DNA of 64,000 bases from Cristatella mucedo (taxonomy: Eukaryota; Bryozoa; Phylactolaemata; Cristatellidae), in NCBI GenBank assembly GCA_009760855.2, contig WPIO01000119.1:366001-430000 (forward strand), read 5' to 3'. Every line of letters starts with the position of its first letter. The first letter of the stretch is position 1. The notes under the pieces were generated by a model. It had not been told where the DNA came from and ran no database searches. It worked only from the letters and a program-made list of their open reading frames with translations. Shown here one piece after another: positions 45,850 to 58,675 of the stretch. A program made the position numbers and the translations under genes.

Positions 45850-47705
45850 TGCTAAGCAACTGTTTGCTCTACGTGTTACTTTACCGTTGCATTTATTGTC
45901 AGTTTCAGACTAATCTTCTGAAAACTGAGGTTCCTGGGAGCATCGTAAACAAAAACCGGTAAAGCTATAGCCTGTTTAACGCTTCTCCCTTTGGTGTTTG
46001 ACCGTAGTGTGTGAGAGAGATTATGTGTCTATAGACATTTGAATGCTTACGGCTTCGAGCTGGCTCTTTCAAACCGGCGGCGGGTTAAATCGACTTGCAG
46101 CTAGTAACCTGCCTATTATTAGTTATGATCGTGCGTACCTGTTATTGGTTCGCTGTCGTCTTTGAAATGAATTGTATATGATACCGTTGTTGCTCAAATC
46201 AGTGAATTATGCAATAACACTATAGTGCACCTGAGCCGACGTGGGGCCAGGAACTGACGACTCGCTCATTTGGCTGGAGCTGTGCTCTGAATTACCGCTC
46301 ACTCGGTATTCGTCTTTAATCACTCAGTGCACTCTCCCTCAAGCGTTGCAGTAAATCTCTTCAACTTAGAGGTCATCAGGCCCGCTATAACTCCGGGCGC
46401 CGGATCTAACGTTTGCCTTAGGATGATTAGCTCACTAGTAATAAACCACTATCAATACGTGGCATTGTTCCTAAAAAAAGACCTCAACCTGCTTGCATTG
46501 ATAAAAACTAAGCTTAAATTGGTAACTCTCTCGATCATTAAGGACAAAACCCCGGTCAAAAACTTTTTCTTTCACATCGTAGGTCAATCAATCTAAGCTT
46601 CCACTTCTATTTCGATGGTACTCAGTTCAATCTTTGCTTTGATCCCTCCCAGCCTTCGAGCACCTCAAATTCTCTCAACTCATTTGCTGCATGCATTGAT
46701 GACATCCGCACTTGGATGGCAGCAAATTTTCTAAAACCAAACTATGATAAAACTTACCTACCAGTTATGGGCAAACCCAGAGAGATTCAGAGATTGGAGA
46801 AGCTGACTCTCAAAATTGGCTCTGCCAGCATTTCTCCTATCGAATCAGTTCGAAATCTAGGTGTCATATTCTAAAGCCAACCTCTCGTTAGACGACCATA
46901 TTTGCTCCACGGTCAAATCTGCCTATTTTCAGCTTCATAACATTGCTAAAATTTGGGCCTGTTTAGATAAGGATACCACGTCCAAGTTAGTCCGTGAATT
47001 CGTGACACCCCGTCTCGACTTCTGCGACTCTCTGCTTACTGGCCTACCAGCATGTGCGATCAGGTGATTGCAACTGGTGCAAAACTCTGCAGCTGGGCTT
47101 GTCTATCGTGAGCGTTGCAGTTGCCACATTACTCCACTTCTCGCCGACCTGCACAGGCTACCAGTCAAGCAACAGATTGACTTCAAGGTTTTGTCGTTCA
47201 CTTTTAGGTCGCTTCATTCTATGTCTGAAGCCTATCTCTCTGATATACTCCCCCATCAGGCCAAGCATGGTACCACCCGCTTTTCGGAATCCAACAGTTT
47301 ACAAATACCTCGTACGAACCTCAAATCCTTTCGAGACCGTGCATTTAGTTCGTATGTTCCCAAAGCCTGGAACTCCCTCCCGACCTGCGACAGAACATCG
47401 CTGGCCTGACCACATATAAAAGGAACTTAAAAACACACCTATTTAGGACAGCATTTAGTGGGTCTCTGTGATGCGTCCTTCATGTGCTTATACGTGCTGG
47501 CACTGTGCATGCTGCCACTAACCACATTCGCATGCTGACCCTATGCATGTCTCCCCTAACCATATTTTTCATTTTTTTGTTTTTCAAGCCTGATTTTACT
47601 TACCATCCAATTGCATTTGCGTTTAAAGCAAATTCAATGCGCCTAGAAAGAGATTAAGTTCTCTGAGGGTGCTTTATCAAGTGGATTATTATTACTATAA
47701 TCAAA
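45850..47705 (+). mobile_element. LINE family A with both ends but a large internal deletion
   Basis: The 5' region (about 45850-46380) matches the 5.6-6.1 kb start of the near full-length copy. An N-terminal fragment (VINHYQYVALFLKKDLN, about 46437-46490) jumps near 46560-46600 straight into the RT at the YADD position (YFDGTQF-like, then SQPSSTSN), so most of the endonuclease, linker and first half of the RT are gone. The C-terminus (46861-47400: LVREFVTPRLDFCDSLLTG, LHRLPVKQQIDFKVLSFTF, FSESNSLQIPRTNLKSFRD) and the 3' UTR to the (ATT)n at about 47690 are well kept. Confidence 0.88.
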
Positions 47706-47734
47706 ACTGAAGGACGAGTCGCCATTATTGCCTG

Positions 47735-48405
47735 ATCCTTCTTAAACTTCAAGCCGCTTGCAATCCACTCAAGATTACTCCACTCAAGTTAGTGCAGTAC
47801 ACTGCAGCGAGACCTTTCTGATATTAGTGTCCTGGCTATAACACTGCATTACGCCTCTCCAACTTGCAGTAGTTACCAGTGTAGCTGATCATTGATTTCA
47901 AGATTTTGTTGCTCACTTTTAGGCCCTGTCTTTGATCTGAGTTTGCCTACCTTGTCATATTAATATTTCCACCACTCTCAGCAAAGCATCAATGGTTTCG
48001 GAATTAAATCATTTAATTATACTTCTGAGGAACCTCAAGTCCTTTAGAGTCTATGCTTTTAGTTCGTATGCTCCCGAGGCCTCACACTCACTTTCGACTT
48101 CCGTCATGACATTCCCTAGCTCGATCACATTTAAAATGAAACCAAAAGAATCCACCGATCGTATCAGTAAGCACGCATATGTAATTCATCTTCTGTATGC
48201 TAATTCGAGCTGACACAGCTTTGGTGCTACTGACCATATTTGCAAGCTGACCCTTTACAGGTACTTCTAACCATGTTAAACTTGTTTTCATTAAGCCTTT
48301 TAAAGCTAAGCATTATGTCACGTTTCCTTTGCACCAAATATAAAGTGCCTAGAAAGGGATTGATTTCTTTTAGGCGCTGCCACAGGTGCATTTTTTCTTA
48401 TTACT
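47735..48405 (+). mobile_element. LINE family A, degenerate C-terminus and 3' UTR
   Basis: Directly follows the previous copy in the same orientation. Decayed blocks matching LDFCNS, LQLVQNS and DLHWLPVKQ (47750-47900) are followed by LKSFRVYAFSSYAPEASHSL (48022-48080) and a 3' UTR ending with GTGCCTAGAAAGGGATTGAT and CTTATTACTC near 48405. It is much more mutated than its neighbour. Confidence 0.75.
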
Positions 48406-50111
48406 CTTTCACGAAAACAAGTGAGTGTCGCACTCCAAGAGTTCCTAAAGCAGGCTTTAAGCCTAAGTAGGTTCCTGAACGTATATATCAGCCGAAAGAA
48501 ACTATTTCAGGCAAAAAAGTAACAGCGCACAGTTTAGCTAAATCAAATTTGCAGTATATGAAACTAGTTACAAGAAAAGGGGTATGAAAAGAATGCAGAC
48601 TGAGATATACACGAGTCACAGCGACAGGGGATAAGCCATTGTAGCTTAAAGTTTGTTAATGTGAGATTCACAGAGTAGGGTAATCAGAGTCACATATACG
48701 CTTTAAATGGTCTTTAATCTGCATAATAGAAAAGCTCATTTACTGTAGGTGGAAGAACTAAAGGCATGAGAGGAAATAAAAAACGATGCAGCTATGCAGG
48801 TAGGCATACGAGAGTTAAGTCACGCAGGCGTCTGTTACTTATTCAGAGCCAGAATTTCACTTTTCACAATTTAAAAATAGGCTCAATTGTATTCAGCAAA
48901 TTGTGTGCAGAGCCTAACTTTTCAACTGGCTATTCAACTTAAATCGATATTTATCACTAGCGCTTGAGGTTCTTTTCCATTTAATATTCTATCCAACAAG
49001 AAATCACAATAGTCATGTCTAGAATGAACATGGGAGCTAGTAATCTCTGAGCCTGTCACCATTTGATGTAAGATATCAGAATGCACAGGGACCAAGCCCT
49101 CTTAATAACTCCTGAAGCTGTCTTTGAACTGACATTGAGAGGTAACTAACGGAGACATTTAAATCTCCAACAGCAGCCCAGGACACCGTGACACCAAAAA
49201 ATTAAAAAGCAAAGTCTCGTAGGCCTGCCGTAAGTTTATAGTTTCATAAAACAAAATTTCTCTGTGTTAGAAAATTCTAGCTTAACAACTTGGTTGATGT
49301 CCATAGTGGAAATTAGCTGACGTATATGCTTGAATTTATTCAGATTAAAAAAGTTCTTATACAGATAAGTCTAATCCATCTATGAACAGATACTAAATAA
49401 ATTCGAACGGTATGCTTACATTTTGGCATTATAAAGCATATTTGTCACGAGCAGGACATAAAAACTGTCGAGATTAAAAATATCATGGTCGGCTGTTTTT
49501 GAGACAGCAAAGAAAGAAAATTGCTCATGCTATTTTATGCGAATATCAACAGTGCAGCCGTAAGAAGTCAAGTATTCTCGTCCTTTAGAATGTGGATAAA
49601 TAAAATTTGCTTGGCTTTATATGATTTTTAGTTTTGGCTATACTATAAATGACTTTTCAAATCATTTAAAATTCACTTACAGATTGGTTAGTTTTTAAAT
49701 AGTTCGATAAGTTTGCAATCCTATAAAGTGCCAGCACAACTTACAACTTTTTGCTTACGCAGCCCTGCTACCTTTCAGGAAGAAGAAACTTTGCCTGAAC
49801 TGGTACTGAGGTTTAAGTATAGAGTTGCTGTATTCCAAACTCAGCTAAAATATTCGAGTCTCGTTGTCAGGTTTTCGCTAATACCTAGCTAGCAGAAGTG
49901 ACGTCGCTTTTATTCCTCTGCAGTTATAGAGTTTAGCTGAGAATATGCGTGGCCTGAATGTTTTTTCATTTACTTTTGCAAGACGTTAAAAGTCTTACTT
50001 TACTTTATAAAAGACGTGCAATGAAATGGAGGAGATTTATAATCACTTATGGAAAAATTACTGCCAGCGGAGCTATATATAATCACATAGGTATTGGGTA
50101 AACTGGGAATG
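48406..50111. other. Intergenic sequence, nothing recognised
   Basis: AT-rich with no exon, LINE or SINE match identified by eye. Confidence 0.35.
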
Positions 50112-50985
50112 ACTAGTATCGTGATCCAGAGATTGGAAACGCTGACTCTCAAAATTGGCTCTGCCAGCATATCTCCAGTTGAATCAGCTCGAAATCTAGG
50201 TGTCATTTTCCAAAGCGACCTCTGGTTAGACGACCATATCAGCTCCACAGTCAAATCTGCCTATTTTTAGCTTCATAACATAGCTAAAATTCGGGCTGGT
50301 TTCGATAAAGATACCACGTCCAAGTTGGTCCATGCATTCGTGACATCCCGTCTCGACTTCTGCAACTCACTGCTTACTGGCCTGCCAGAATGTGCGATCA
50401 GGCGATTGCAGCTGGTGCAAAACTCTGCAGCTAGGCTTGTCTGTCGTGAGCGTCACAGTTGCCACATTACTCCACTTCTTGCCGACCTGCACTGGCTACC
50501 AGTCAAGCAACTGATTGACTTCAAGGTTTTGTCGCTCACTTGTAGGTCCCTTCATTCTATGGCTCCAGCCTATCTGTCAGATATACTACCCCATCAGCCT
50601 AAGCATGGTACCACCCGCTTTTCGGAATCCAACAGTCTAGCCTGGAATTCCCTCCCGACCTGCGTCAGAACATCCCCTGACCTGACCACATTTAAAAGGA
50701 ACCTAAAAACACACCTATTTAGGACAGCATTTAGTGGGTCCCTGTGATTCGTCCTTGATGTGCTTATGCGTGATGACACTGTGCATGCTGCCACTAACCA
50801 CATTTGCATGCTGAACCTGTGCATGTCATCCTTAACCATATTATTCATTTCGTTTGTTTTTTCAAGCATGATTTTACTTACCATTCAATGGCATTTCACT
50901 TTACAGCAAATGTAAAGCGCCTAAAGAGAGATTAGGTTCTCTGAGGGCGCTTTATCAAGTGAATTATTATTGTTATTGTTATCGT
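50112..50985 (+). mobile_element. LINE family A, young-looking 5'-truncated copy
   Basis: Starts in the RT (RLETLTLKIGSASISPVESA) and runs through DDHISSTVKSAY to a 140-codon open C-terminus at 50325-50747 (HAFVTSRLDFCNSLLTGLPE, QLVQNSAARLVCRERHSCHI, LADLHWLPVKQLIDFKVLSL, LKTHLFRTAFSGSL). About 20 residues between FSESNSL and AWNSLP are missing, an in-frame deletion. The 3' UTR ends GCTTTATCAAGTGAATTATT then (ATTGTT)n at about 50985. It is one of the least mutated copies and useful for a consensus. Confidence 0.92.
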
Positions 50986-51545
<560 letters not shown>

Positions 51546-52030
51546 AAAAGCAAAATAGGCTATGAGAGTGTTACGCAGGAGAGTTTTGTATCGCCTACTC
51601 CAAGCCTAAGCTTGCTTTTTGCACTCATTCGGTTGCCAGCAGACTTCATCTGTCAGAGCGAAGAGAAAGTGGGAAGCACGGCAGAGTCAGGATAGCAGTT
51701 GAGGTAGTAAGTAACGTGGAATTAGAACTTCAGAATGGCTGGAAGTTACATGCCGGAGTTAGCAGCAGGAGAGTAGTTTTCGTTGCATAAGAATCGTAGA
51801 AGCGAGTTAAACATTCTACGACCTGCAGAGCAAAAGCTTCTATCAGACACAATCTTCAAGCGGTGGAAGGGAACCGCTAATTTATTTTCTATCCAGGAAC
51901 TGAGGGCACGTGGAGGCTGAAACTGGTGCAGCACTGCAGCTAGATATAGAAGGGCCAAGCCGTGGTGTGCCTGGCGGGTCAGCGTAAGATCTTTGCTCTG
52001 TATCCGTTAATCAACCGGTAGCCATCCTAG
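51546..52030 (-). mobile_element. LINE family B C-terminal fragment
   Basis: Reversed 3' UTR and C-terminus: TGTTACGCAGGAGAGTTTTG, AGCAGACTTCATCTGTC and TAGAAGCGAGTTAAACATTC, then the coding order reversed (ALLYLAAVLHQFQPPRALSS, FHRLKIVSDRSFCSAGRRMF) and LTRQAHHG near 51960. Truncated at about 52030. Confidence 0.85.
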
Positions 52031-52779
52031 CGCTTTTAGAAAAAAAGGACATAGTAAAACTACTGAGATTCGAACCTATCGTTGGTGAAAGAAGATATCC
52101 CTGCAATAATTCGCCAATGAAATAATGTCTTTTCGATTACTCGGACAGGTAAAATATTGAAATACATTATTGTCAACTATACAAAACATTCAAAAATTGT
52201 GTTGCAATTAAATCGTTCACGCATGAAATTGATTTTCTTTTTCTAAGATATCTTTGCAATAGGCATAGAACCAGTTTTCAAACTCATTTCTATTAAATTT
52301 GAAATTATTCCGTTTTTTCATGGAAATTGTTTTGCGAGAAAATGCTATGCAGCGAACTTAATTGCTAGATAAGAGTAGCTTCTAAATAGTAACTAGCATT
52401 CATCATGTGTACTGCAATATGGACTTCATTGGTCATGCAATTAGGCTCTTATAGTGGCAAATTTTGACATATTTAGGCTGATTTTATCCCTTTATTTTTC
52501 CCCTTTAAAATGAAAATGAGGGAGTTTGAGTCACAGGCTAGCTAGTTTTGACAATTCCATCAAAATAAGAGCGAAAATATACCTGCACGACTTCTCTTTT
52601 ATATGGCTTTGGTTTAATATTGAAGTTGGACCGGATGGTTTCGTGCTAATGTCATATTGTAAAAGGCAGGTCTTAGCTATTTTTTAGCATTTCTTGCCAT
52701 TGCCAATCTGTAGAGGCATTTGGTAATAGGTACGTACCGTACCTTATTTTCCAATACTTTAGTAAAACAGATAATATGG
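52031..52779. other. Intergenic sequence, nothing recognised
   Basis: AT-rich between two oppositely oriented LINE B fragments. Confidence 0.35.
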
Positions 52780-53010
52780 AGCAGACATTTTGCTTAGAAG
52801 ACGCCTTCTCTTCTGCTTCAGACTATGGCTCATACTTTGCAGCGATCACGAGCTGCCACTTAAATGCTACTCAGTATCTCAACTTCCCCGAGGACTTGGC
52901 TATTCCTATAAAGCTCTCTTTGTCTGGTGCCAGAGGTCAATCGGCTACTGCATGAGTACCTAAAGTCACCCAATCTTATAATGGGCTAAAGACTTTCCCG
53001 CTTAAACTCT
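52780..53010 (+). mobile_element. LINE family B 3'-terminal fragment
   Basis: Plus-strand scrap matching the C-terminal end and 3' UTR: TTCTGCTTCAGACTATGGCT, CAGCGATCACGAGCTGCCAC, CTCAGTATCTCAACT and GGCTACTGCATGAGTACC. It forms an inverted pair with the fragment at 51546-52030. Confidence 0.7.
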
Positions 53011-53144
53011 CGCGCTGTATACCAACTTAGTCTGTGTGGCATTTGGAGATACGGATTTTGGTAGATTAAATATAATAAAAATAGCCGTGTTTATTGGTTT
53101 CCATCTCAGGTACTACAAGCCTAAAAAATATTAGTCACCATAAT

Positions 53145-53640
53145 AATAATAATAAAACATTTGTATGGCGCCCTCAGAGCACTTAATGTATTTACAGGCA
53201 CTTCTCAGATGCTGTATAGAAATCGTTACCTAACAATTTGTGGTAACATGCACAAGCAGCTGGCATATTGTAAGCAGGTACATGCACATGAAAGAAAAAT
53301 CACAAAGTCTCACCAAATGCTGTAATAAACAGGTGCATTTTAAGTTCCTTTTTAAATATCTGTCGTCATGTCTTGGGACGTTGTGAGGTGTGTTGGTAGT
53401 GAGTTCCAGGCTTTGGGGCCGTAGGAACTAAAGGTATGGTCTCAAACGGTTTTAGACACGTACGAGGTATGGCTAACCAAATTGAGTAAGAACGGTGGGT
53501 TGTGCAATTCTTCACTTGGAAGGAGAGTAGTTTCGATAGGTAAGCAGAACCAGAGAATGAAGGAATCTAAAAGTAGTGACAGAACCTTGGAGTCGATGTG
53601 CTGCTTGATTGGGAACCAGGGCACGTCGGCGATAGGCGGC
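53145..53640 (-). mobile_element. LINE family A C-terminus and 3' UTR
   Basis: Reversed tail (AATAATAATAATAAAACATT), terminal block GGCGCCCTCAGAGCACTTAA, 3' UTR and C-terminal block ending at the PWFPIKQHIDSKVLSL equivalent of DLHWLPVKQRIDFKVLSL (about 53570-53624). 5'-truncated and frameshifted. Confidence 0.85.
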
Positions 53641-55459
53641 GATGTCGAAATTTCACCAACAAAATTCCATCATAACCCAGTGCTTTCCCTTCTTATTTTT
53701 GAATGATTATATATAACTTCATGTATTATCCTTACCTAGCTGTATATAAATGTCAATCGAAAGCAATATTAATGCTTTAAAATTAGTTCTCATATTAATG
53801 GAAGCTCGGCAGTCGATTGCATTTTCCCATAAGGTTGGCAAAACGTAGAACCTACCTTGCGTTTCGCCGTGAAATGCCGTCTGTCAGATATGCAGTGCCA
53901 TTTTGCAATTATGTTGACTTTAAATTTCGAAAGAACTTATGCGCAATACAATTTTATTAAATAATGGCTTTAAGGTAACGATCATAAGTAATAATAAATG
54001 ACGGAAAGAATGCACTGGCATTTATTTAGCTACTAATAGGTTCAAGTAACTATGAAACGTCAGTGCTAAAATCCAGTGGAGTAAGTGTATGAAATCAAAT
54101 TGATTGGGTAACTTTATCATTGGGTTATGTTTTTTAAGAATCTAGGCATTCTTAGAGTGTGATTTTGGTGGTCAAACATTGTCTTTATTTCAGACATTAT
54201 TATTCACGTGCTTTTTGCAAAGTAAGACGCAACTGCAAGCACGCATTTGACTTTCTTTTAGCCAAGAATAACTTAAAAAATTGTAATGTTAACCAGGCGT
54301 TTGGCTGCATTAAGTAGATTCAGCCTCAGTATGTCATGTAGTTATTATCCTCAACCAGAATGAGTCATAATTATTACTGTCATACTTAAAAATACTAGGC
54401 GGCTAACAGTCGTTTGAGTAACTACTAGTCCCACCTGAGAAACTAACACCACTATTATCAAACGTCAGATGCAGGCAAACGGTTTTCATTCATACTAGTG
54501 TTCACACTCATAATGACCAGTTTCACAGAATAAAATGTTACAAGAACATATCATTCCTTGAATTCATATACTCATCTAACTACGGAAATCTGACAGCAAG
54601 TATGTCACCATAGCTCAGATGGCCATGCTTCTTTGGCTCCAGTGTCTGAGCCAGGACTTTTATTTTGAGATTAGCATGATCCTTATTTTTCTGTAGACAA
54701 CGAGAGCACAAGCAATTGAAAGCGTAGCGAAAAATTAGCTTTTATGTGATTCAACTTTGACGTGATCATCGAGTGTAATTAGAAAATAATTTCGTCAGTA
54801 CATGGGAATAAAAAGCAGATCCGCCTGCCGCTGAGGAAGGAGATGCCCTATGCCTCAAACATAGCTTAGCCTTTGCTTCCTTCCATGTCCAGCTTTCATT
54901 TCGAATTAAGAGATTGTGTGCATCTATCCGTAAACCATTGATTATTTAAATCAGTAGGTTTATTAAAAATATAATTGTGAGTGTAATGACTCGAGCTTAT
55001 TGCTCAGAAGAGTTACAAGCAGGAACAAGGGACTGACCTCCAGTTTTTATGACTTTAATTTGAGTCACTTGGAATCTTGATCAATCTTGATAAATCCACT
55101 GAGTTGTTGATGAAAGGCGGGGGGGGGGCAATCCGTGAACAAACCAATGGAGACTTGTTCCGTAGGTAATAAATCACTATATATTTTTTCTACGATTCCT
55201 AATAGTAATGAACTTCATTGGCCATTGTGCCTTCATTGTAGAGGGACGGTCTCTTTGCATTAATTTCACCAGTTGAAAATTTTCTTGGACCACTACTTGC
55301 TCTCGAGAACATCGAAGTATCTTAACCCTCGTAAACATCAAATTATCTTAAACCATTTACTGCGTTCATTCCTGACATCGTAGTGTGAAAAGCAGTGAAG
55401 TTTACCAAATAGGATGAAAATACAGCTAGCTAATGAACAAGCTAAGTAGGACTCCACTT
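53641..55459. other. Intergenic sequence, nothing recognised
   Basis: AT-rich. It contains a run of ten G at about 55119-55128. A plus-strand stretch at 54612-54708 is open (MAMLLWLQCLSQDFYFE) but has no splice or family support. Confidence 0.35.
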
Positions 55460-56265
55460 TGGAAAGCATAACGCTCAATAATTAGGTCTGCCACTATATC
55501 TCACGGTTTTATCAGCATGACATCCCTGTGTTCCTTTACAATGTGTCCCACTTCTGCCTAGTCTCAGCTGCACAACATCACCTCTGTCTTTCTTAGGCAG
55601 AAACAGTACCATCTGAATGCGAACACGGATTTAAAATGTGACCATGGCTTTGTGGCATTCAGTCTCTATTGGTGCAGCTCACAGATTAACTGTTAACCGT
55701 TGAGTGCAATCAAGTGCTTGCTGTCGGTGCAAAATCTGGTGGTTAAGCTTGCCTGCCGTGATCGTCGTGGTAGCCAAATAACGCCTCTTCCCGGCTACCT
55801 GTACTGACTTCCAATAAACCATTGACTTGGCATCAATTTTTTCTTAATCGATTCTGGGACAATGCATTCTCTTACTCCAGTTGGCCGTTCCTCACAACAA
55901 GTGGCATCGCACCAGTAGCTTTCGTGAGTCAAATGTCTTAGCTATAGCTATTACGAATGTTAAACCCTTTAATGATCATGTGTCTTAAGTTTTTATGCAG
56001 CTTAAACCTGAAAATAACTCTTGACGAACCACCCATTAAGTCTCTTAATTCTAAGACATTTAAAAACATGCTTACAGCTCACCTGCTCATCACAGCATTC
56101 ATCTGGCTCATGTAATTTGTCCGTTTTATGATTGTGAATGCTGACAATATATATATATGCTAATTGTCTCTTGTGACTTCCATTCATGACCCTACGGACA
56201 TTGAGGGCGAAGCACTCGACCAAATTTTTGCCCCAGCTGCATGCTACAGTCACATAATGTTACAG
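55460..56265 (+). mobile_element. LINE family A, highly degenerate C-terminal fragment
   Basis: Decayed plus-strand match in the expected order: TCCCACTTCTGCCTAGTCTC and CAGCTGCACAACATCACC (SAYFQLHNI), CTTGCTGTCGGTGCAAAATC (LQLVQNS), CTTGCCTGCCGTGATCGTCG (LVCRERR) and the KPIDFK-like region, ending in 3' UTR-like sequence near 56200. No usable frame. Confidence 0.65.
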
Positions 56266-56349
56266 CTGATTCAAATGGTTTAAAAACACACTTAAATACG
56301 TACAATCAGCATTAAATTGATATCATATTCCATGTATATGATCACTTCT

Positions 56350-57340
56350 ACCGGATGTCAAGAAAAAATTGAGAACAGCGACGGACCGAGGTCGGATCCT
56401 TGAGGGACTTCACAGCATACTAGTCTGGTATATGAGACCTGACCTCCACACGACCCGGATTGACACGATCAGACAAGTAATATGTAATCCACACCAGTGC
56501 CTCGTCTGATAGAGCATTTGTTGTGCTCACACGTCCAAGTAGGATATCGTAATCAATAGTGCTGAAGGCAGCTGATAGACCAAGCAGACCCCTAGAGCAG
56601 TGAGTTCCAGTCGTTGTTGCTGTATAGGATATATTTGGTAATACGGCGGTGAGCGGTTTCAGTCGACTTCTGCAGCGTAAACACCGGTTAAATGTTTCTG
56701 ACATTTCATTTTTTCAGCGTGTACTATTAGCCGCTTGACGACATGTTTTTCCAACTTTGACCAAAAAGAAAAAAGGAAACTGGACGACAGTGTGCAAGAA
56801 TTTTTGTATCTAATCCAATCTTTTTAAGTGTCGGTTTAACAATCAATTTTTGAAGGACTTGAGTACAAACCCTTTACAGAGAAGCATTAAAAATCTCGGA
56901 TTTTCCTGGGCCCAGATGGTTTGCCAGTGAATACCACAGAGATGAAGGTATAGAGTCTTCAAGAGATTGGGTCTTTCTACTTGACCTAACTAAGGTAGCA
57001 ACATCAGGTTCAGAAAATTCTAAAGATCTTTAAAGGAAGGTCGCATGTTACGCTTCAACAAACGCTTTAGAAGGAGGGGCTTTATGGAGATGCGAATGAG
57101 CACAGATTTCTAGGAGCTGAAGAGTTTTTGTCCAAGCCACTGACATCTGTGGAGTCAGACCGCCAAGCATTAGCCAGCAAATTGTGTATCGTCTTGTAAA
57201 TCTGGTAGCTGGTCTTGTGGGCATGCCAGAGCTTTGGATTAGGAGACTGAATTAAAAGAATTTCCAAAGCTTATCTGCTTTTAACAAAATGCTGAACCTG
57301 ATATTGAGGAGCAACAAACTTTTCTTTTTCGATGACTTCT
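56350..57340 (-). mobile_element. LINE family B, RT and linker fragment
   Basis: Minus-strand remnant. The RT core is readable as LLGLSAAFSTIDYDILLGRV, followed by SDEALVWITYYLSDRVNPGR (56420-56610). Upstream are decayed KP..D..VLVN and SLEDSIPS stretches (56770-56960) and the linker HKTSYQIYKTIHNLLANAWR (about 57160-57230). At the position where two other copies carry TAA after DRV, this one has AAT. Confidence 0.8.
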
Positions 57341-58558
57341 TAGCTATGCCTGAAAAGAAATTCATTAATGTCCATATTGACATTCTTGCTCTACAGCGAA
57401 TCGCAAGTACTGTAAAAAAACTTTCTTATTTATTTGGCTTTAAAAATATAGTAGTAAAGTTAGCATAAAAGAGTAGCTCATCCCAAAACTTTAGTCGGTG
57501 CAGCTCATCATGCAAATATTCTAGAAAATGAGTGGCAAACCGAATCAGAAGGAGCTATTCACAGTTAAATGTTTTAACAAAGCCTATGCAATGTGCAAAT
57601 TTACGGCTCGTGTAATATTTAAACAGAAAATTAAAGTTTCACAGTTTAGGAATTGTTAGAAATTATAATATTTATGTAATTTAATGATTTAGTAGGGGTA
57701 CTGCAGAATTTTGAGATAGCCTTGGGCTACTAAAAGGTTTCTAATTCTTTCAGTGTAATGCAATATAATATATTGTTTTTAAACCCATGTTCTCTAAAAA
57801 GATAACCTATTTTATATAAAAACACGTATCTTCGCTGTAGCAATTTCGACTTAAAAGTCTGTGACATTTCAGCAATAATTAGAGTATCTGGTGGCCACGA
57901 ACTGCCAACCTTACAGGAGAAACGAGGTTGATGATGTACAGATATCTATAAGGATAAGCTTCTGTTTTACATAGCCTTTTTTTACGTATAAACCACTTTT
58001 GACAGAGTCATTATTGAGACTTATTTATTAGTAACTTGTGCCAATTGTATTCGACATTTCATGGCTTAACGGCTCTTCATTGTTTAATAAAGATAAAACT
58101 GCCCACCGGTTTCTTTCAATAAAGACTTACCTACAAACTCAATGACAACTTTTCAAAAAAGGCAATAGGTACAATTTTTTCATAATGGTTATTAAATACT
58201 TATACATTTCGCTAAATAAATAGCTCTTTATTCAGTGAGTACTTTGTTTGGCTACAGAAGAGACAATCTAGTCTCTAATTACGGCTGGCATTGGACCTGC
58301 TGGGTTCAAGTACAAACTCAAGTGATTGTGAGTATCTTTAAACTGTTCAAAGGTTAGTCTAAGAGCACTAATACCGAGACGGGTTGAGGTTGTTTTAAAT
58401 TAATTTTATGAGACTGTTTTGATTATTTCTCTATCGCTAGCAAGCCAATTGGATTCCTATGACTTACAGATGCAATCTAGCCAATCATTTTGTTCCATAT
58501 GTCCTTTACAATTTATAGCATGATGGTCAATTAACACTTCTCAGTGCATTTTCTTCAG
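57341..58558. other. Upstream of the plus-strand gene; one possible exon
   Basis: AT-rich. The segment 58256-58325 has an acceptor (GGCTACAG) and a donor (GTGAGTATC) and is open (RDNLVSNYGWHWTCWVQVQT), but its exit phase 0 does not fit the next exon (phase 1 entry). It was therefore not called. Confidence 0.3.
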
Positions 58559-58675
58559 TCACCATCAAGGGTTCTCCAAAAACTCTGAAAGGTTCACCAT
58601 TAGAAAAATTGTACAAAGACTTGAGAAGCAAATTTCAAGAAACTTATTCCACGGCATACCATCAAAGGCTTACAA
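58559..58675 (+). CDS. Unassigned plus-strand gene, exon a
   Basis: 117-bp exon with an excellent acceptor (GCATTTTCTTCAG, AG at 58557-58558) and a donor (ACAA|GTAACA, GT at 58676-58677). Phase 1 in, phase 1 out. It encodes 38 full codons, TIKGSPKTLKGSPLEKLYK then DLRSKFQETYSTAYHQRLT: basic and probably partly helical. The L..L...F...YS..Y spacing is loosely reminiscent of the first helix of SEA domains, but this is too weak to assign. It is followed after an intron of about 860 bp by exon b, whose entry phase matches. Upstream exons are not identified. Confidence 0.5.

Noticed and set aside
54600-54710. Plus-strand stretch resembling a signal peptide, with tRNA-like TAGCTCAGATGG
   Set aside because: There is no B box for a tRNA, and no donor or downstream exon for a gene.
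58256-58325. Open segment between an AG acceptor and a GTGAGT donor upstream of exon a
   Set aside because: Its exit phase (0) does not match the entry phase (1) of exon a, and no other donor fixes this.
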